A DNA stretch of 20,868 bases from NCBI GenBank assembly GCA_016176845.1, contig JACOWJ010000004.1:1-20868 (forward strand). Direction: 5' to 3'. Under the pieces are notes generated by a model. It searched no databases and had not been told where the DNA came from. It worked only from the letters and a program-made list of their open reading frames with translations. The position numbers and the translations under genes are program-made. Source of the DNA: Nitrospinota bacterium. Its GTDB lineage: Bacteria; 2-12-FULL-45-22; JACOWJ01. Numbering within the stretch: the first letter of the stretch is position 1; every line of letters starts with the position of its first letter. Below, in pieces: positions 6,381 to 13,714 of this stretch.

Positions 6381-7829
6381 TTAGATCGGGGGTCGCAGGC
6401 GGTGGTATCCGCTGGCCTGCTCGTAGGCGTAAGCCGCCCGCAGGAGGGTGGCCTCGTCGAAGAGGCGGCCCATGAGCTGGAAGCCCACCGGAAGCCCCTC
6501 CCGGGTCAGGCCGCAGGGCAGGCAGATGGCGGGCAATCCCCCCAGGTTGGCCGAGATGGTGAAGATGTCCGAGAGGTACATCTGCAGGGGGTCATCGACC
6601 TTCTCCCCGATCTTGAAGGCCGGCGTCGGGCTGGTGGGGATCAACAGGAGATCGACCTCCTCGAAGGCCTTCTGGAAATCCTGCCGGAAAAGGGTTCGGA
6701 CCTGTTGGGCCTTCCGGTAATAGGCCTCGTAGTAGCCCGCGCTCAGGGTGTAAGTCCCCAGCATGATCCGCCGTTTGACCTCCGTGCCGAAGCCCTCCTC
6801 CCGGGTCTTGCAGTACATTTCCAGGAGGTTTTTGGCCTCCGGGGTCCGGTGGCCGTACTTGACCCCATCATAACGGGCCAGGTTGGAGCTGGCCTCCGCG
6901 GTAGCCAGGATGTAGTATGTGGCCAGGGCGTAAGGGGTATGGGGAAGCGAGACCTCCTGACAGAGGGCGCCCAACGCCTCATAGGTCCGGATCACCTCCC
7001 GTATCCTCTCCTCCACCTGGGGGTCCATCCCCGCCACGAAATACTCCTTCGGGATGCCGACCTTCAGCCCCTTTGCCTCGGGGATAAGGGCTTGCTCGTA
7101 ATCCGGCACGGGGATATCCACCGAGGTGGAGTCGTAGGGGTCCTTGCCGCTGATGATCTGGAGGAGCAGGGCGGTATCGGCCACGTCTCGGGTCATGGGG
7201 CCAATCTGGTCCAGAGAGGAGGCGAAGGCCACCAGCCCGAATCGGGAGACCCGGCCGTAGGTAGGCTTCAATCCCACGATGCCGCAGTGGGAGGCGGGCT
7301 GGCGGATGGAGCCGCCGGTATCCGAGCCCAGGGCCGCGATGCACTCCCCTGCGGCCACGGCCGCCGCCGAGCCTCCGCTGGACCCCCCGGGCACCCGCTC
7401 AAGGTCCCAAGGGTTGCGCGTGATCTTAAAGGAAGAGGTCTCGGTCGAGGAGCCCATGGCGAACTGGTCCATATTGGTCTTGCCCAGGAGGATGGTCCCC
7501 CCGCTTTCCTTCAGCCGGCGAACGACCGTGGCATCGTAAGGAGGGATAAAATTGTGCAGGATCTTGGAGGCGCAGGTGGTCCGGATCCCGCGCGTGCACA
7601 GGTTATCCTTGATCGCCAGGGGGACCCCGGTCAGCGGGGGAACCTCTCCTCCCCCGGCCAGCAGCCGGTCCGCCTCCTCGGCCTGCTTCAGGGCCTCCTC
7701 GGAGGTCAGGGTGAGGTAGGCATGCACCTTCTCCTCAACCTCCTCGATCCGGCGCAGCACGGCCTGGGTGACCTCTCGGGCGCTCACCTCTCTCTTCCTG
7801 AGCTGGTCTCGAATCTCGTGGATGGTCAT
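6381..7829 (-). CDS. gatA: Asp/Glu-tRNA amidotransferase subunit A (GatA)
   Basis: The amidase subunit of GatCAB releases ammonia from glutamine to convert mischarged Glu-tRNA(Gln) or Asp-tRNA(Asn) to the correct aminoacyl-tRNA in the cytoplasm. The product has 482 residues when started at the ATG at 7829 ([10 protein letters not shown]). Longer readings run back into the AT-rich repeat and are rejected. The amidase-signature catalytic triad is visible: Lys74 in AIKDNLCT, the cis-Ser150 in [16 protein letters not shown], and the nucleophile Ser174 in [12 protein letters not shown]. Other conserved parts are [11 protein letters not shown] and [11 protein letters not shown]. The length is normal for GatA. 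gatC lies upstream on the same strand but is separated by a 257-bp repeat-filled gap; gatB is not in the window. Confidence 0.97.
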   Translation of the reverse strand: MTIHEIRDQLRKREVSAREVTQAVLRRIEEVEEKVHAYLTLTSEEALKQAEEADRLLAGGGEVPPLTGVPLAIKDNLCTRGIRTTCASKILHNFIPPYDATVVRRLKESGGTILLGKTNMDQFAMGSSTETSSFKITRNPWDLERVPGGSSGGSAAAVAAGECIAALGSDTGGSIRQPASHCGIVGLKPTYGRVSRFGLVAFASSLDQIGPMTRDVADTALLLQIISGKDPYDSTSVDIPVPDYEQALIPEAKGLKVGIPKEYFVAGMDPQVEERIREVIRTYEALGALCQEVSLPHTPYALATYYILATAEASSNLARYDGVKYGHRTPEAKNLLEMYCKTREEGFGTEVKRRIMLGTYTLSAGYYEAYYRKAQQVRTLFRQDFQKAFEEVDLLLIPTSPTPAFKIGEKVDDPLQMYLSDIFTISANLGGLPAICLPCGLTREGLPVGFQLMGRLFDEATLLRAAYAYEQASGYHRLRPPI

Positions 7830-7843
7830 GCTCGCTTCGCTCG

Positions 7844-7871
7844 AATTGAAAATTGAAAATTGAAAATTGAA
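7844..7871. repeat. AT-rich tandem heptamer array
   Basis: Four perfect copies of AATTGAA lie just upstream of gatA and fade into degenerate copies (aaattggaaattg) to about 7890. A loosely inverted counterpart (tccatttcc...caatttccc) appears at 8040-8064, past the larger inverted repeat, so the gap is built of nested repeats. Confidence 0.75.
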
Positions 7872-7941
7872 AACCGCAAATTGGAAATTGAGGATCCAGG
7901 AAAGATTGGCAATCTTTATCCGCATCCACTTTTTAGAACTT

Positions 7942-8010
7942 AGATTGCTTCGCTTCGCTCGCAATGACCCAATTTTGTCATTGCGAGGAGCGCCAGCGAC
8001 GAAGCAATCT
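7942..8010. repeat. Long inverted repeat between gatC and gatA (REP-like)
   Basis: The left arm is 7942-7968 (AGATTGCTTCG ... TCGCAATGAC) and the right arm is 7977-8010 (GTCATTGCGAGGAGCG ... CGAAGCAATCT). The ends match perfectly (11 bp outer, about 10 bp inner) around a short A/T loop, with a 7-nt bulge in the right arm. The motif GTCATTGCGAGGAGCG...CGAAGCAATCT is one I know as a dispersed intergenic repeat in several bacterial lineages. In the gatC-gatA transcript it would fold into a long hairpin that could reduce gatA expression or protect gatC mRNA; this effect is inferred. Confidence 0.8.
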
Positions 8011-8086
8011 CAAAAAATGGAAATCCTGGACGCTAAATTTTCCATTTCCAATCTTCAATTTCCCACTCGGCATTTGCAGAATGCCG

Positions 8087-8374
8087 CTACTCGATGACCT
8101 TGGGGACCCGGTAATGCCCGTTCTCTTCCTCGGGAGCCCCGGAGAGCCGCATGCGGCCCCAGGGTCCCTGCTTCACGGCGTCCTCCCGGAAGACGTTGGT
8201 AAAGGCGATGACGTGGGAGGTCGGCTCCACACCGTCGGTGTTCAATTCGTTGAGTTGGTCCATGTACTCCAGGATGGCGCTCAGCTGGTGGGAGAACCGC
8301 TCGATCTCCTCCTCTTTGAGCTCCAGCCGGGCCAATTTGGCCACATGCTCGACTTCGTTCCGGCTGATCTTCAT
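8087..8374 (-). CDS. gatC: Asp/Glu-tRNA amidotransferase subunit C (GatC)
   Basis: The 95-residue protein is the belt subunit that wraps GatA and GatB. It has the family opening ISRNEVEHVAKLARLELKEEE, the helix FSHQLSAILEYMDQLNELNT, the GVEPTSH turn, and the C-terminal segment FREDAVKQG ... YRVPKVIE. The length is normal. An AGGA site lies about 10 nt before the ATG. It follows the MOSC gene by 25 bp on the same strand and precedes gatA across the repeat gap. Confidence 0.95.
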   Translation of the reverse strand: MKISRNEVEHVAKLARLELKEEEIERFSHQLSAILEYMDQLNELNTDGVEPTSHVIAFTNVFREDAVKQGPWGRMRLSGAPEEENGHYRVPKVIE

Positions 8375-8399
8375 CTTTCAATATCCTATTTTCAGCGTC

Positions 8400-8861
8400 C
8401 TATGGAAGGGAGGGGACATCCTCAGGAAGCGTTACTTTCACTCGATCCCCCGGACGGATCGTGCCCCCCCGGGCCACACGGGTGAAGATCCCTTCGATCG
8501 GCATGACACATTCGCCCGCCTGATAGTAAATGGCACAACGATTATGGCATTCCTTTCCGATCTGAGTCAGGATGAGCAGGACATCTTCCCCGATCCGCAG
8601 CTGGCTCCCCAGGGGCAATCTCACCAGATCAACCCCTTGGATGGTGATGTTCTCCGCGAAATCGCCCGGGGAAACGTCCAGGCCCTTCCTCCGCATCTTC
8701 TCGATGCTTTCCAGGGCCAGAAGGCTGACCTGTCGGTGGCCGGGGCCCGCATGGGCATCGCCCGATAACCCATGATCTTCTTCTAACTCGACCTGGTCCA
8801 TATTCGACTTCCTGGTCCCCTTGCGCTCGCTAATGCTGACCGCGATAACAACGCCTTCCAT
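8400..8861 (-). CDS. MOSC-domain protein, likely molybdenum-cofactor related
   Basis: The 153-residue protein is a stand-alone MOSC (MOCO sulfurase C-terminal) domain. Visible features are the N-terminal strand GVVIAVSIS, HGLSGDAHAGPGHRQVSLL, DFAENITIQGVDL, and a Cys-bearing segment, GKECHNRCAIYY (Cys105, Cys109), with Cys118 nearby. PIEGIFTRV and GDRVKV close the fold. MOSC domains bind Moco or its sulfur through a conserved Cys. The neighbourhood with moaC fits a role in cofactor maturation or delivery, though the exact step is unknown. It would normally sit next to moaC; here a DUF29 gene lies between them. Confidence 0.88.
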   Translation of the reverse strand: MEGVVIAVSISERKGTRKSNMDQVELEEDHGLSGDAHAGPGHRQVSLLALESIEKMRRKGLDVSPGDFAENITIQGVDLVRLPLGSQLRIGEDVLLILTQIGKECHNRCAIYYQAGECVMPIEGIFTRVARGGTIRPGDRVKVTLPEDVPSLP

Positions 8862-8910
8862 CTACTCGGTTCCTATTGATGTCTTAATCGTTGAAGAGCT
8901 TGAAATCTCT

Positions 8911-9354
8911 TCATTGATTGGTTTTGTCAGATGTTTCTTCGCCAAGAACCTGTGCTACTGAATAGGGACACGCGGTTGGAAACAACGTCTCAGAAAGTCC
9001 TGTTTCCACAGCAGCACGTTTGACAGCGTTTGCGAAAGCACTCTCGATGATAGTCAGGAAATAGTTCTTCATAGTCGCACTTTCCAGTAGCTCATGCAGT
9101 TCCTGACGCTGGAGCAGAATTGTAACTTCCCAACTCCGCGAACGCTGTTCCGGTTGATAGTCAAATTTTAACAGATGCGTCAATAGTGAGGTCAATCTGC
9201 TTTTGGCTTCACGACGTTCGCGTTGGGCCATTTCTACCAGAAAAACCTCCAGATTAGAATAATCCAGCTCTTCGTATCGTTCTTCATGCAGTAAACTGGC
9301 CATTTCTTCTAGCCATGCCATTTGATCTTGTTCATGTAACTCTTGCAGTTTCAT
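8911..9354 (-). CDS. DUF29 family protein, probable insertion
   Basis: The 147-residue protein matches the DUF29 pattern: an opening of the form EQDQMAWLEEMASLLHEERYEELDYSNLEV split by short turns, then LTSLLTHLLKFDYQPEQRSRSW, ILLQRQELHELL and the closing FPTACPYSVAQVLGEE. DUF29 is common in cyanobacteria and occurs in scattered copies elsewhere; its function is not established. The gene is visibly AT-richer than moaC and the MOSC gene on either side. There is no good ribosome site near its ATG; the nearest AGGAG is about 30 nt upstream. It splits an expected moaC-MOSC pair, so I read it as a later arrival. Confidence 0.8.
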   Translation of the reverse strand: MKLQELHEQDQMAWLEEMASLLHEERYEELDYSNLEVFLVEMAQRERREAKSRLTSLLTHLLKFDYQPEQRSRSWEVTILLQRQELHELLESATMKNYFLTIIESAFANAVKRAAVETGLSETLFPTACPYSVAQVLGEETSDKTNQ

Positions 9355-9382
9355 AATTGTCTGTCGAGAATTAAGTTGACTC

Positions 9383-9871
9383 CTAACTATGGGTACGGAC
9401 GAAGTCCCCGCTCTTCCCGCCGCTCTTCTTCACCAGGCAGATCTCCGAGATGACCATCTCTCGGTCTGCCGCCTTACACATATCGTAAATCGTCAGGGCC
9501 GCCACGGCCAGGGCCGTCAGGGCCTCCATCTCGACACCGGTCTTGCCCACACATTTCACCCGGGAGGTGATCTCGAACCCCCGTTCCCCTTCCAGCGGCT
9601 CAAAGGAGACCTCCACCTGGGTCAGCTGGAGGGGATGACACAACGGGATCAACCCGGGCGTCTGCTTGGCGGCCATGATCCCGGCCACCCGGGCCACCCC
9701 CAGGACATCCCCCTTGGCCACCTGGTGAGATTGGATGAGCCGAAAGGTCTCGGGCTGCATCGTAATACGCCCCCGGGCCACCGCCTCGCGCTCGGTCTCT
9801 TCCTTGCGGCCCACGTCCACCATCCGGGCCCGGCCCTCTTCATCGATGTGCGTCAGCTCGTGGCGCGCCAT
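9383..9871 (-). CDS. moaC: Cyclic pyranopterin monophosphate synthase MoaC
   Basis: MoaC converts the MoaA product into cPMP in the first stage of molybdenum-cofactor synthesis. The 162-residue product is full length. Conserved active-site residues are all present: Lys53 (QVAKGDVLG), His79 (LIPLCHPL), Glu114 and Glu116 (GVEMEAL), and Asp130 and Lys133 (IYDMCKA). The C-terminal KKSGGKSG is typical. An AGGGGG site lies 4 nt before the ATG. It follows argG on the same strand after about 92 bp. No moaA, moaB, moaD or moaE is in the window, so the rest of the pathway must be encoded elsewhere. Confidence 0.97.
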   Translation of the reverse strand: MARHELTHIDEEGRARMVDVGRKEETEREAVARGRITMQPETFRLIQSHQVAKGDVLGVARVAGIMAAKQTPGLIPLCHPLQLTQVEVSFEPLEGERGFEITSRVKCVGKTGVEMEALTALAVAALTIYDMCKAADREMVISEICLVKKSGGKSGDFVRTHS

Positions 9872-9963
9872 ACACCCCCTAAAGACTAACCCCTAACATG
9901 AGCGGGATAATCGGCCGCACGCTTCATGCAATCCGCTCCCGCGAGGGATTAGGCAAGAAACGA

Positions 9964-11163
9964 TTAAAATCCTGCCAGCTTGCGCATGCGCAGCCGGAGG
10001 GCGTTCAAGTGGATGAAGCCGGTGGCCTGTCCCTGGTCGTAAACCGAATCCTCCTCGAAGGTAGCCAGGGAGCTGCTGTAAAGGGATCTCTCCGCCTTTC
10101 GGCCGACCACCGTACAGTTGCCCTTATAAAGCTTCACCCGGGCCCGCCCCGTGACGTCCTTCTGGGCCTCATCGATCGCTACCTGGAGCATCTCCCGCTC
10201 CGGGGAGAACCAATAGCCATAGTAGACCAGCTGGGCGTACCGCGGCATCCAGGAATCCCGTAAATGCATCACCTCCCGGTCCATGGTGATCGACTCCACG
10301 GCCCGGTGGGCCGCATGAAGGATCGTGCCCCCGGGGGTCTCGTAGACTCCGCGCGACTTGATGCCTACGTAACGGTTCTCTACCATGTCCACCCGCCCGA
10401 TGCCGCACTGCCCCCCCAATTGATTGAGAAGTTGCAGGAGCTCGGCCGGGCTCTTCTTGACCCCATTCAAGGAGACCGGATTCCCCCGCTCGTAATCGAC
10501 CTCCAGGTAGATGGGCTCGTCGGGCGCCTCCTCCGGGGAGGAGGTCCAAAGATACATCTCGGCTGGCGGCTCCATCCACGGGTCCTCCAAGATGCCCCCC
10601 TCGTAACTGATGTGAAGCAGGTTGCGGTCGCAGCTGTAGGGGCGCTCCTGAGTCACCGGCACCGGGATAGACCGCGTCTGCGCGTATTCGATCAGGGCCT
10701 GCCGCGAGTTGAGGTCCCATTCCCGCCAGGGTGCGATGATGCGCAGCTGCGGGCGGAGGGCCTGATAGGTGAGCTCGAAGCGAACCTGGTCGTTTCCCTT
10801 GCCCGTTGACCCGTGAGCCACCGCATCGGCCCCGACCTTTTGGGCCAGATCGACCTGAGCCTTGGCGATGAGGGGCCGGGCAATGGAGGTCCCCAGCAGG
10901 TAGTGGCCTTCGTAAACCGCATTGGCCCGCAGCATGGGGAAAACGTACTCCCGGATGAACTCCTCCCGCAGGTCCTGGATAACCACCTCACCGGCGCCCG
11001 TCCGCCAGGCCCGCTTTCGGATCAGCTCCAGATCCTCCCCCTGGCCCAGGTCGGCGAGAAAGGCGATCACTTCACAATCGTATCTCTCTTGCAGCCACTT
11101 CAAAATTACCGAGGTATCCAGCCCCCCGGAGTAAGCCAACACCACTTTTTCGATCTTCTTCAT
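9964..11163 (-). CDS. argG: Argininosuccinate synthase
   Basis: It ligates citrulline and aspartate using ATP, the penultimate step of arginine synthesis. The 399-residue length is normal. The ATP pyrophosphatase P-loop [10 protein letters not shown] is at residues 9-18. Further signature parts are [29 protein letters not shown] (citrulline/aspartate binding) and [17 protein letters not shown]. It follows argF by 13 bp and is clearly part of the argDFG transcript. argH, often next in such clusters, is replaced here by moaC. Confidence 0.97.
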   Translation of the reverse strand: MKKIEKVVLAYSGGLDTSVILKWLQERYDCEVIAFLADLGQGEDLELIRKRAWRTGAGEVVIQDLREEFIREYVFPMLRANAVYEGHYLLGTSIARPLIAKAQVDLAQKVGADAVAHGSTGKGNDQVRFELTYQALRPQLRIIAPWREWDLNSRQALIEYAQTRSIPVPVTQERPYSCDRNLLHISYEGGILEDPWMEPPAEMYLWTSSPEEAPDEPIYLEVDYERGNPVSLNGVKKSPAELLQLLNQLGGQCGIGRVDMVENRYVGIKSRGVYETPGGTILHAAHRAVESITMDREVMHLRDSWMPRYAQLVYYGYWFSPEREMLQVAIDEAQKDVTGRARVKLYKGNCTVVGRKAERSLYSSSLATFEEDSVYDQGQATGFIHLNALRLRMRKLAGF

Positions 11164-11176
11164 GATTGTTCACCCA

Positions 11177-12172
11177 TCAGCATGGTTCACCTATCAGCCA
11201 CTCTAAGATTGCCTTCTGCACATGGAGCCGGTTTTCTGCCTGATCGAGGACGAGGGAGCTTTCCCCTTCCAGCACCTCGTCGGTGATCTCCTGACCGCGG
11301 TGGGCCGGCAGACAATGCAGGATATAAGCCGGCTTTTGGGCCTCCTCCACCAGCCGGCGGTTCACCTGGTACCCTTGAAAGGCCTGCAGTCGTTGGGCTT
11401 CCTCGGCCTCCTGTCCCATGCTGGCCCATACGTCGGTATAGATCACATCGGCTCCCCGGACGGCCTGGACGGGATCCTGGAGGATCTCGATGGAAGAGCC
11501 GCTCTTTTGGGCCAGCTCCAGGGCCCGGATCACCACCTCCTCTCGGGGCTGGTAACCCGGGGGGGAGGCAATCGCTAAGTGAAACCCCAGCTTGCCGGCG
11601 GCCGCCAGCCAGGAATGGGCCACATTATTGCCGTCGCCCACATAGGCCACCTGGACCCCCCGGTACGTTCCCCGATGTTCCTGGATGGTGAAGAGATCCG
11701 CCAGGATCTGGCACGGATGGTAGAGATCGGAGAGGCCGTTGACCACGGGGATGGTGGCATAGCGCGCCCACTCCTCGAGCTCCTCGTGGGCGAAGGTCCG
11801 GATTACCAACCCGTCCAGGTAGCGGGAGAGAACCCGGGCGGAATCCTTGACGCTCTCACCCCGTCCCAACTGCAGCTCGCTGCTGCTCAGAAAAAGGGAA
11901 TGTCCGCCCAGATCGAGGATCCCCACCTCGAAAGAGACCCGGGTGCGGGTGGAGGGCTTGCGGAAGATCAGGCCCACCGTTTTGCCTTCCAGCGGGCGAA
12001 AGGGCAGAGGGACGGAGGGGCAAGGGGGCGGAGGAACTGCTCCTTTGTTTCCCTGCTCCTTTGCTCCCCTGCGCCCCTGCTCCCTATGGGCCTTCAGGAA
12101 GCCGGTCCGCTGGAGGATTCGCTCCAGCTCCTCACTGCTCAGGTCAAAAATGGTTAAAAAGTCCCGTTTCAT
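11177..12172 (-). CDS. argF: Ornithine carbamoyltransferase with an in-frame low-complexity insertion
   Basis: It transfers carbamoyl from carbamoyl phosphate to ornithine to make citrulline. Both hallmark sites are intact: the carbamoyl-phosphate loop KPSTRTR at residues 72-78, and the ornithine-side HCLPAHRG near the C terminus; YHPCQILADL is also present. The start ATG overlaps the argD stop (ATGA, 12169-12172), implying translational coupling. Between helix 1 (ERILQRTGFLKAH) and the usual LEGKTVGLIF strand, residues ~30-58 are a Gly/Arg/Gln/Pro-rich insert where the family has a linker of about ten residues. The DNA of the insert contains a 16-bp tandem repeat. The insert lies near the surface of the first domain, so the enzyme is probably still active. 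Confidence 0.95.
   Translation of the reverse strand: MKRDFLTIFDLSSEELERILQRTGFLKAHREQGRRGAKEQGNKGAVPPPPCPSVPLPFRPLEGKTVGLIFRKPSTRTRVSFEVGILDLGGHSLFLSSSELQLGRGESVKDSARVLSRYLDGLVIRTFAHEELEEWARYATIPVVNGLSDLYHPCQILADLFTIQEHRGTYRGVQVAYVGDGNNVAHSWLAAAGKLGFHLAIASPPGYQPREEVVIRALELAQKSGSSIEILQDPVQAVRGADVIYTDVWASMGQEAEEAQRLQAFQGYQVNRRLVEEAQKPAYILHCLPAHRGQEITDEVLEGESSLVLDQAENRLHVQKAILEWLIGEPC
12037..12084. repeat. Three imperfect 16-bp tandem copies inside argF
   Basis: CTGCTCCTTTGTTTCC (12037), CTGCTCCTTTGCTCCC (12053) and CTGCGCCCCTGCTCCC (12069) follow each other without gaps. On the coding strand they read as the Glu-Gln-Gly/Arg-Gly insert of ArgF. A C-rich, G-rich continuation runs to about 11999. 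Confidence 0.8.
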
Positions 12173-13359
12173 AAGATTTTAAAGGTCTCATCCAACGCAG
12201 CCACCAACCGATCCACCTCCCGCTCGGTGATCACCAGGGGCGGGACGAAGCGAAGCACCCGGTCGGCGGTGCAGTTGATCAGGAAACCGCGTTCCCGGCA
12301 GGCATCCACCATGGGGCCCCCAGGAACCTCCAGCTCCATCCCGATCATCAGCCCCTTGCCCCGAACCTCCTTCACGAAGGGATATTGACCCTTGAGCTCC
12401 TCGAGCTGGGCCAGGAAATAGCTCCCCACCTTGCGGCAGTTCTCCAACAGCTCCCCGCGCAGCAGCACCTGGACCGCAGCCACCGCCGCGGCGCTCGCCA
12501 GGGGATTGCCTCCGAAGGTGGAAGCATGGCTGCCGGGCGTGAAGGCCCCCATGACCTCCTCGCCGGCCAGCATGGCCCCCATGGGGACCCCTCCGGCCAG
12601 GGCCTTGGCCAGCGTCATGATGTCCGGTGGGGCCTGAAAGGCTTCGTAGGCGAAGAGGGTGCCCGTGCGCCCCATGCCGGTCTGGACCTCGTCGTAGAGG
12701 AGCAACAGGCCCTGGCGATCGCACAAGCGCCTCAGGCCCGGCAGGTAGTCCGGAGGGGGGATCTTGACCCCTCCCTCTCCCTGGATCGGCTCCACCAGGA
12801 TGGCGCAGGTTTGGGGGGAGATGGCGGCCTCGATGGCGGCCAGGTCTCCGAAGGGGAGGTGACGGAAGCCCGGCAGCAGCGGGGCGTAACCCTCCCAGAA
12901 CTTCGACTGACCGGTGGCGGACAGGGTGGCCATGGTGCGGCCGTGGAAGGAGCCCTCCATCACCAGGATCTCGGACCTTCCCTCCCCATGACGCAGGTAG
13001 GAATAACGGCGAGCCAGCTTGATGGCCGCCTCGTTCGCCTCGGCGCCGCTGTTGCAGAAAAAGGCGCGATCGGCGAAGGAGCTCTCCACCAAAAGCTTGC
13101 CCAGGTGCGCTTGCGGCTCGATATGGTAAAGGTTGGAGACGTGGAGGAGCTGCCCGGCCTGCCTGCGAATCGCCTCCACCACTTCGGGGTGGCAGTGGCC
13201 CAGGTTGTTGACGGCGATCCCGGAGAGGAAGTCGCAATACTCCTTCCCCTCTGAGTCCCATACCCGAGCGCCCTCCCCCCGGACGAGGGCCACCGGGGCT
13301 CGCTTATACGTGGGGGCCAGGTACCTCTCCGACCACTGGAACAGTTCTTCAGTATTCAT
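12169..13359 (-). CDS. argD: Acetylornithine aminotransferase
   Basis: This PLP enzyme converts N-acetylglutamate semialdehyde to N-acetylornithine. Started at 13359 (MNTEELFQWSERYLAPTYKR) it has 396 residues, the usual length. The frame is open back to 13425, but that longer start has no ribosome site and overlaps the small membrane-protein gene, whereas AAGGGGAG stands 10 nt before 13359. Class-III aminotransferase features are present: NSGAEANEAAIKLAR for the cofactor phosphate, ILVEPIQGEGG, LLYDEVQTGMGRTG with the PLP-contacting Asp, and the Schiff-base lysine in TLAKALAGGVPMGA. It is first of the argD-argF-argG run. Confidence 0.96.
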   Translation of the reverse strand: MNTEELFQWSERYLAPTYKRAPVALVRGEGARVWDSEGKEYCDFLSGIAVNNLGHCHPEVVEAIRRQAGQLLHVSNLYHIEPQAHLGKLLVESSFADRAFFCNSGAEANEAAIKLARRYSYLRHGEGRSEILVMEGSFHGRTMATLSATGQSKFWEGYAPLLPGFRHLPFGDLAAIEAAISPQTCAILVEPIQGEGGVKIPPPDYLPGLRRLCDRQGLLLLYDEVQTGMGRTGTLFAYEAFQAPPDIMTLAKALAGGVPMGAMLAGEEVMGAFTPGSHASTFGGNPLASAAAVAAVQVLLRGELLENCRKVGSYFLAQLEELKGQYPFVKEVRGKGLMIGMELEVPGGPMVDACRERGFLINCTADRVLRFVPPLVITEREVDRLVAALDETFKIL

Positions 13360-13385
13360 CCGAATCGGTCTCCCCTTGGCTAAGA

Positions 13386-13493
13386 TCACCGCCGCCGCTT
13401 CTTTCTTTCCTGGTAATCCCTCCATAAGGTAGGGCCAGCCATGATAAGAGCCGTCAAAATAATCAAAGCGTACATGAGCACAAACTCAAACAT
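13386..13493 (-). CDS. 35-residue membrane protein upstream of argD
   Basis: The reading is MFEFVLMYALIILTALIMAG followed by PTLWRDYQERKKRRR. One hydrophobic helix (residues 3-20) is followed by a strongly basic tail, which by the positive-inside rule places the C terminus in the cytoplasm. A purine-rich site (GAGGGAAGG) precedes the ATG by about 9 nt. It lies 25 bp after the 55-residue membrane-protein gene and 26 bp before argD, all on the same strand. No family is recognised. The clean single-helix-plus-basic-tail design and the tight spacing support it being real. Confidence 0.55.
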   Translation of the reverse strand: MFEFVLMYALIILTALIMAGPTLWRDYQERKKRRR

Positions 13494-13518
13494 CGGGGCC
13501 ACCTTCCCTCTTCAACAT

Positions 13519-13686
13519 TTAGAAGCCGATCACATGGGTGGTGCCCCAGATCGCCAGTCCAACCAGGGGCACCCACAGACCAAACTTCCTTTCCGTGACC
13601 AGGTAACCAAATCCCAAGGCCAATACAGCCAGGTTTCCCAGGTCTGCCAACTTGTTGGATAACCACTCTCTCTGCTTTTGATTCAT
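13519..13686 (-). CDS. 55-residue two-helix membrane protein
   Basis: The protein begins MNQKQREWLSNKLADLGN, a charged amphipathic lead, followed by a helix LAVLALGFGYLV, a short TERKFG turn and a second helix LWVPLVGLAIWGTTHVIGF running to the end. This layout resembles many small uncharacterised bacterial membrane proteins that open with a KQREWLS/DLGN-like segment; I cannot name the family with certainty. It lies 28 bp after the stop of the RND gene and 25 bp before the 35-residue gene. A weak AGGG precedes the ATG by about 9 nt. A consensus-like promoter has its -10 box touching the start codon, so this gene may depend on read-through from upstream. Confidence 0.65.
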   Translation of the reverse strand: MNQKQREWLSNKLADLGNLAVLALGFGYLVTERKFGLWVPLVGLAIWGTTHVIGF

Positions 13687-13714
13687 TTATATCGCCCTAA
13701 GCGGAGAATGTCAA
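13686..13714 (-). promoter_or_regulatory. Strong sigma-70-type promoter overlapping a start codon
   Basis: On the minus strand, TTGACA (13714-13709), a 17-bp spacer and TATAAA (13691-13686) give a near-perfect promoter right after the RND stop codon. The last base of the -10 box is the A of the ATG at 13686, so transcription would begin near 13679, inside the small gene. It should drive the 35-residue protein and the arg genes. Confidence 0.65.

Noticed and set aside
6330-7856. A 508-codon frame on the plus strand
   Set aside because: It is antisense to gatA over nearly its full length and has a His/Gly/Asp-rich composition typical of a shadow of a GC-rich gene.
7830-7964. Upstream extension of gatA by 45 codons
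   Set aside because: The extension translates the AATTGAA repeat and part of the inverted repeat; GatA homologues start at MTIHEI-like sequence.
9872-9963. A regulatory site or small gene between argG and moaC
   Set aside because: Only weak GCGGGA/TCCCGC pairing and a CCCCTAA-type low-complexity stretch are visible; no frame or promoter stands out.
12188-13261. A 357-codon frame inside argD on the same strand
   Set aside because: A frame-shifted shadow of argD, rich in Arg, Gly and Pro, with no family signature.
13360-13425. Longer argD start
   Set aside because: No ribosome site, overlaps the 35-residue gene, and the shorter start gives the normal family length with a good site.
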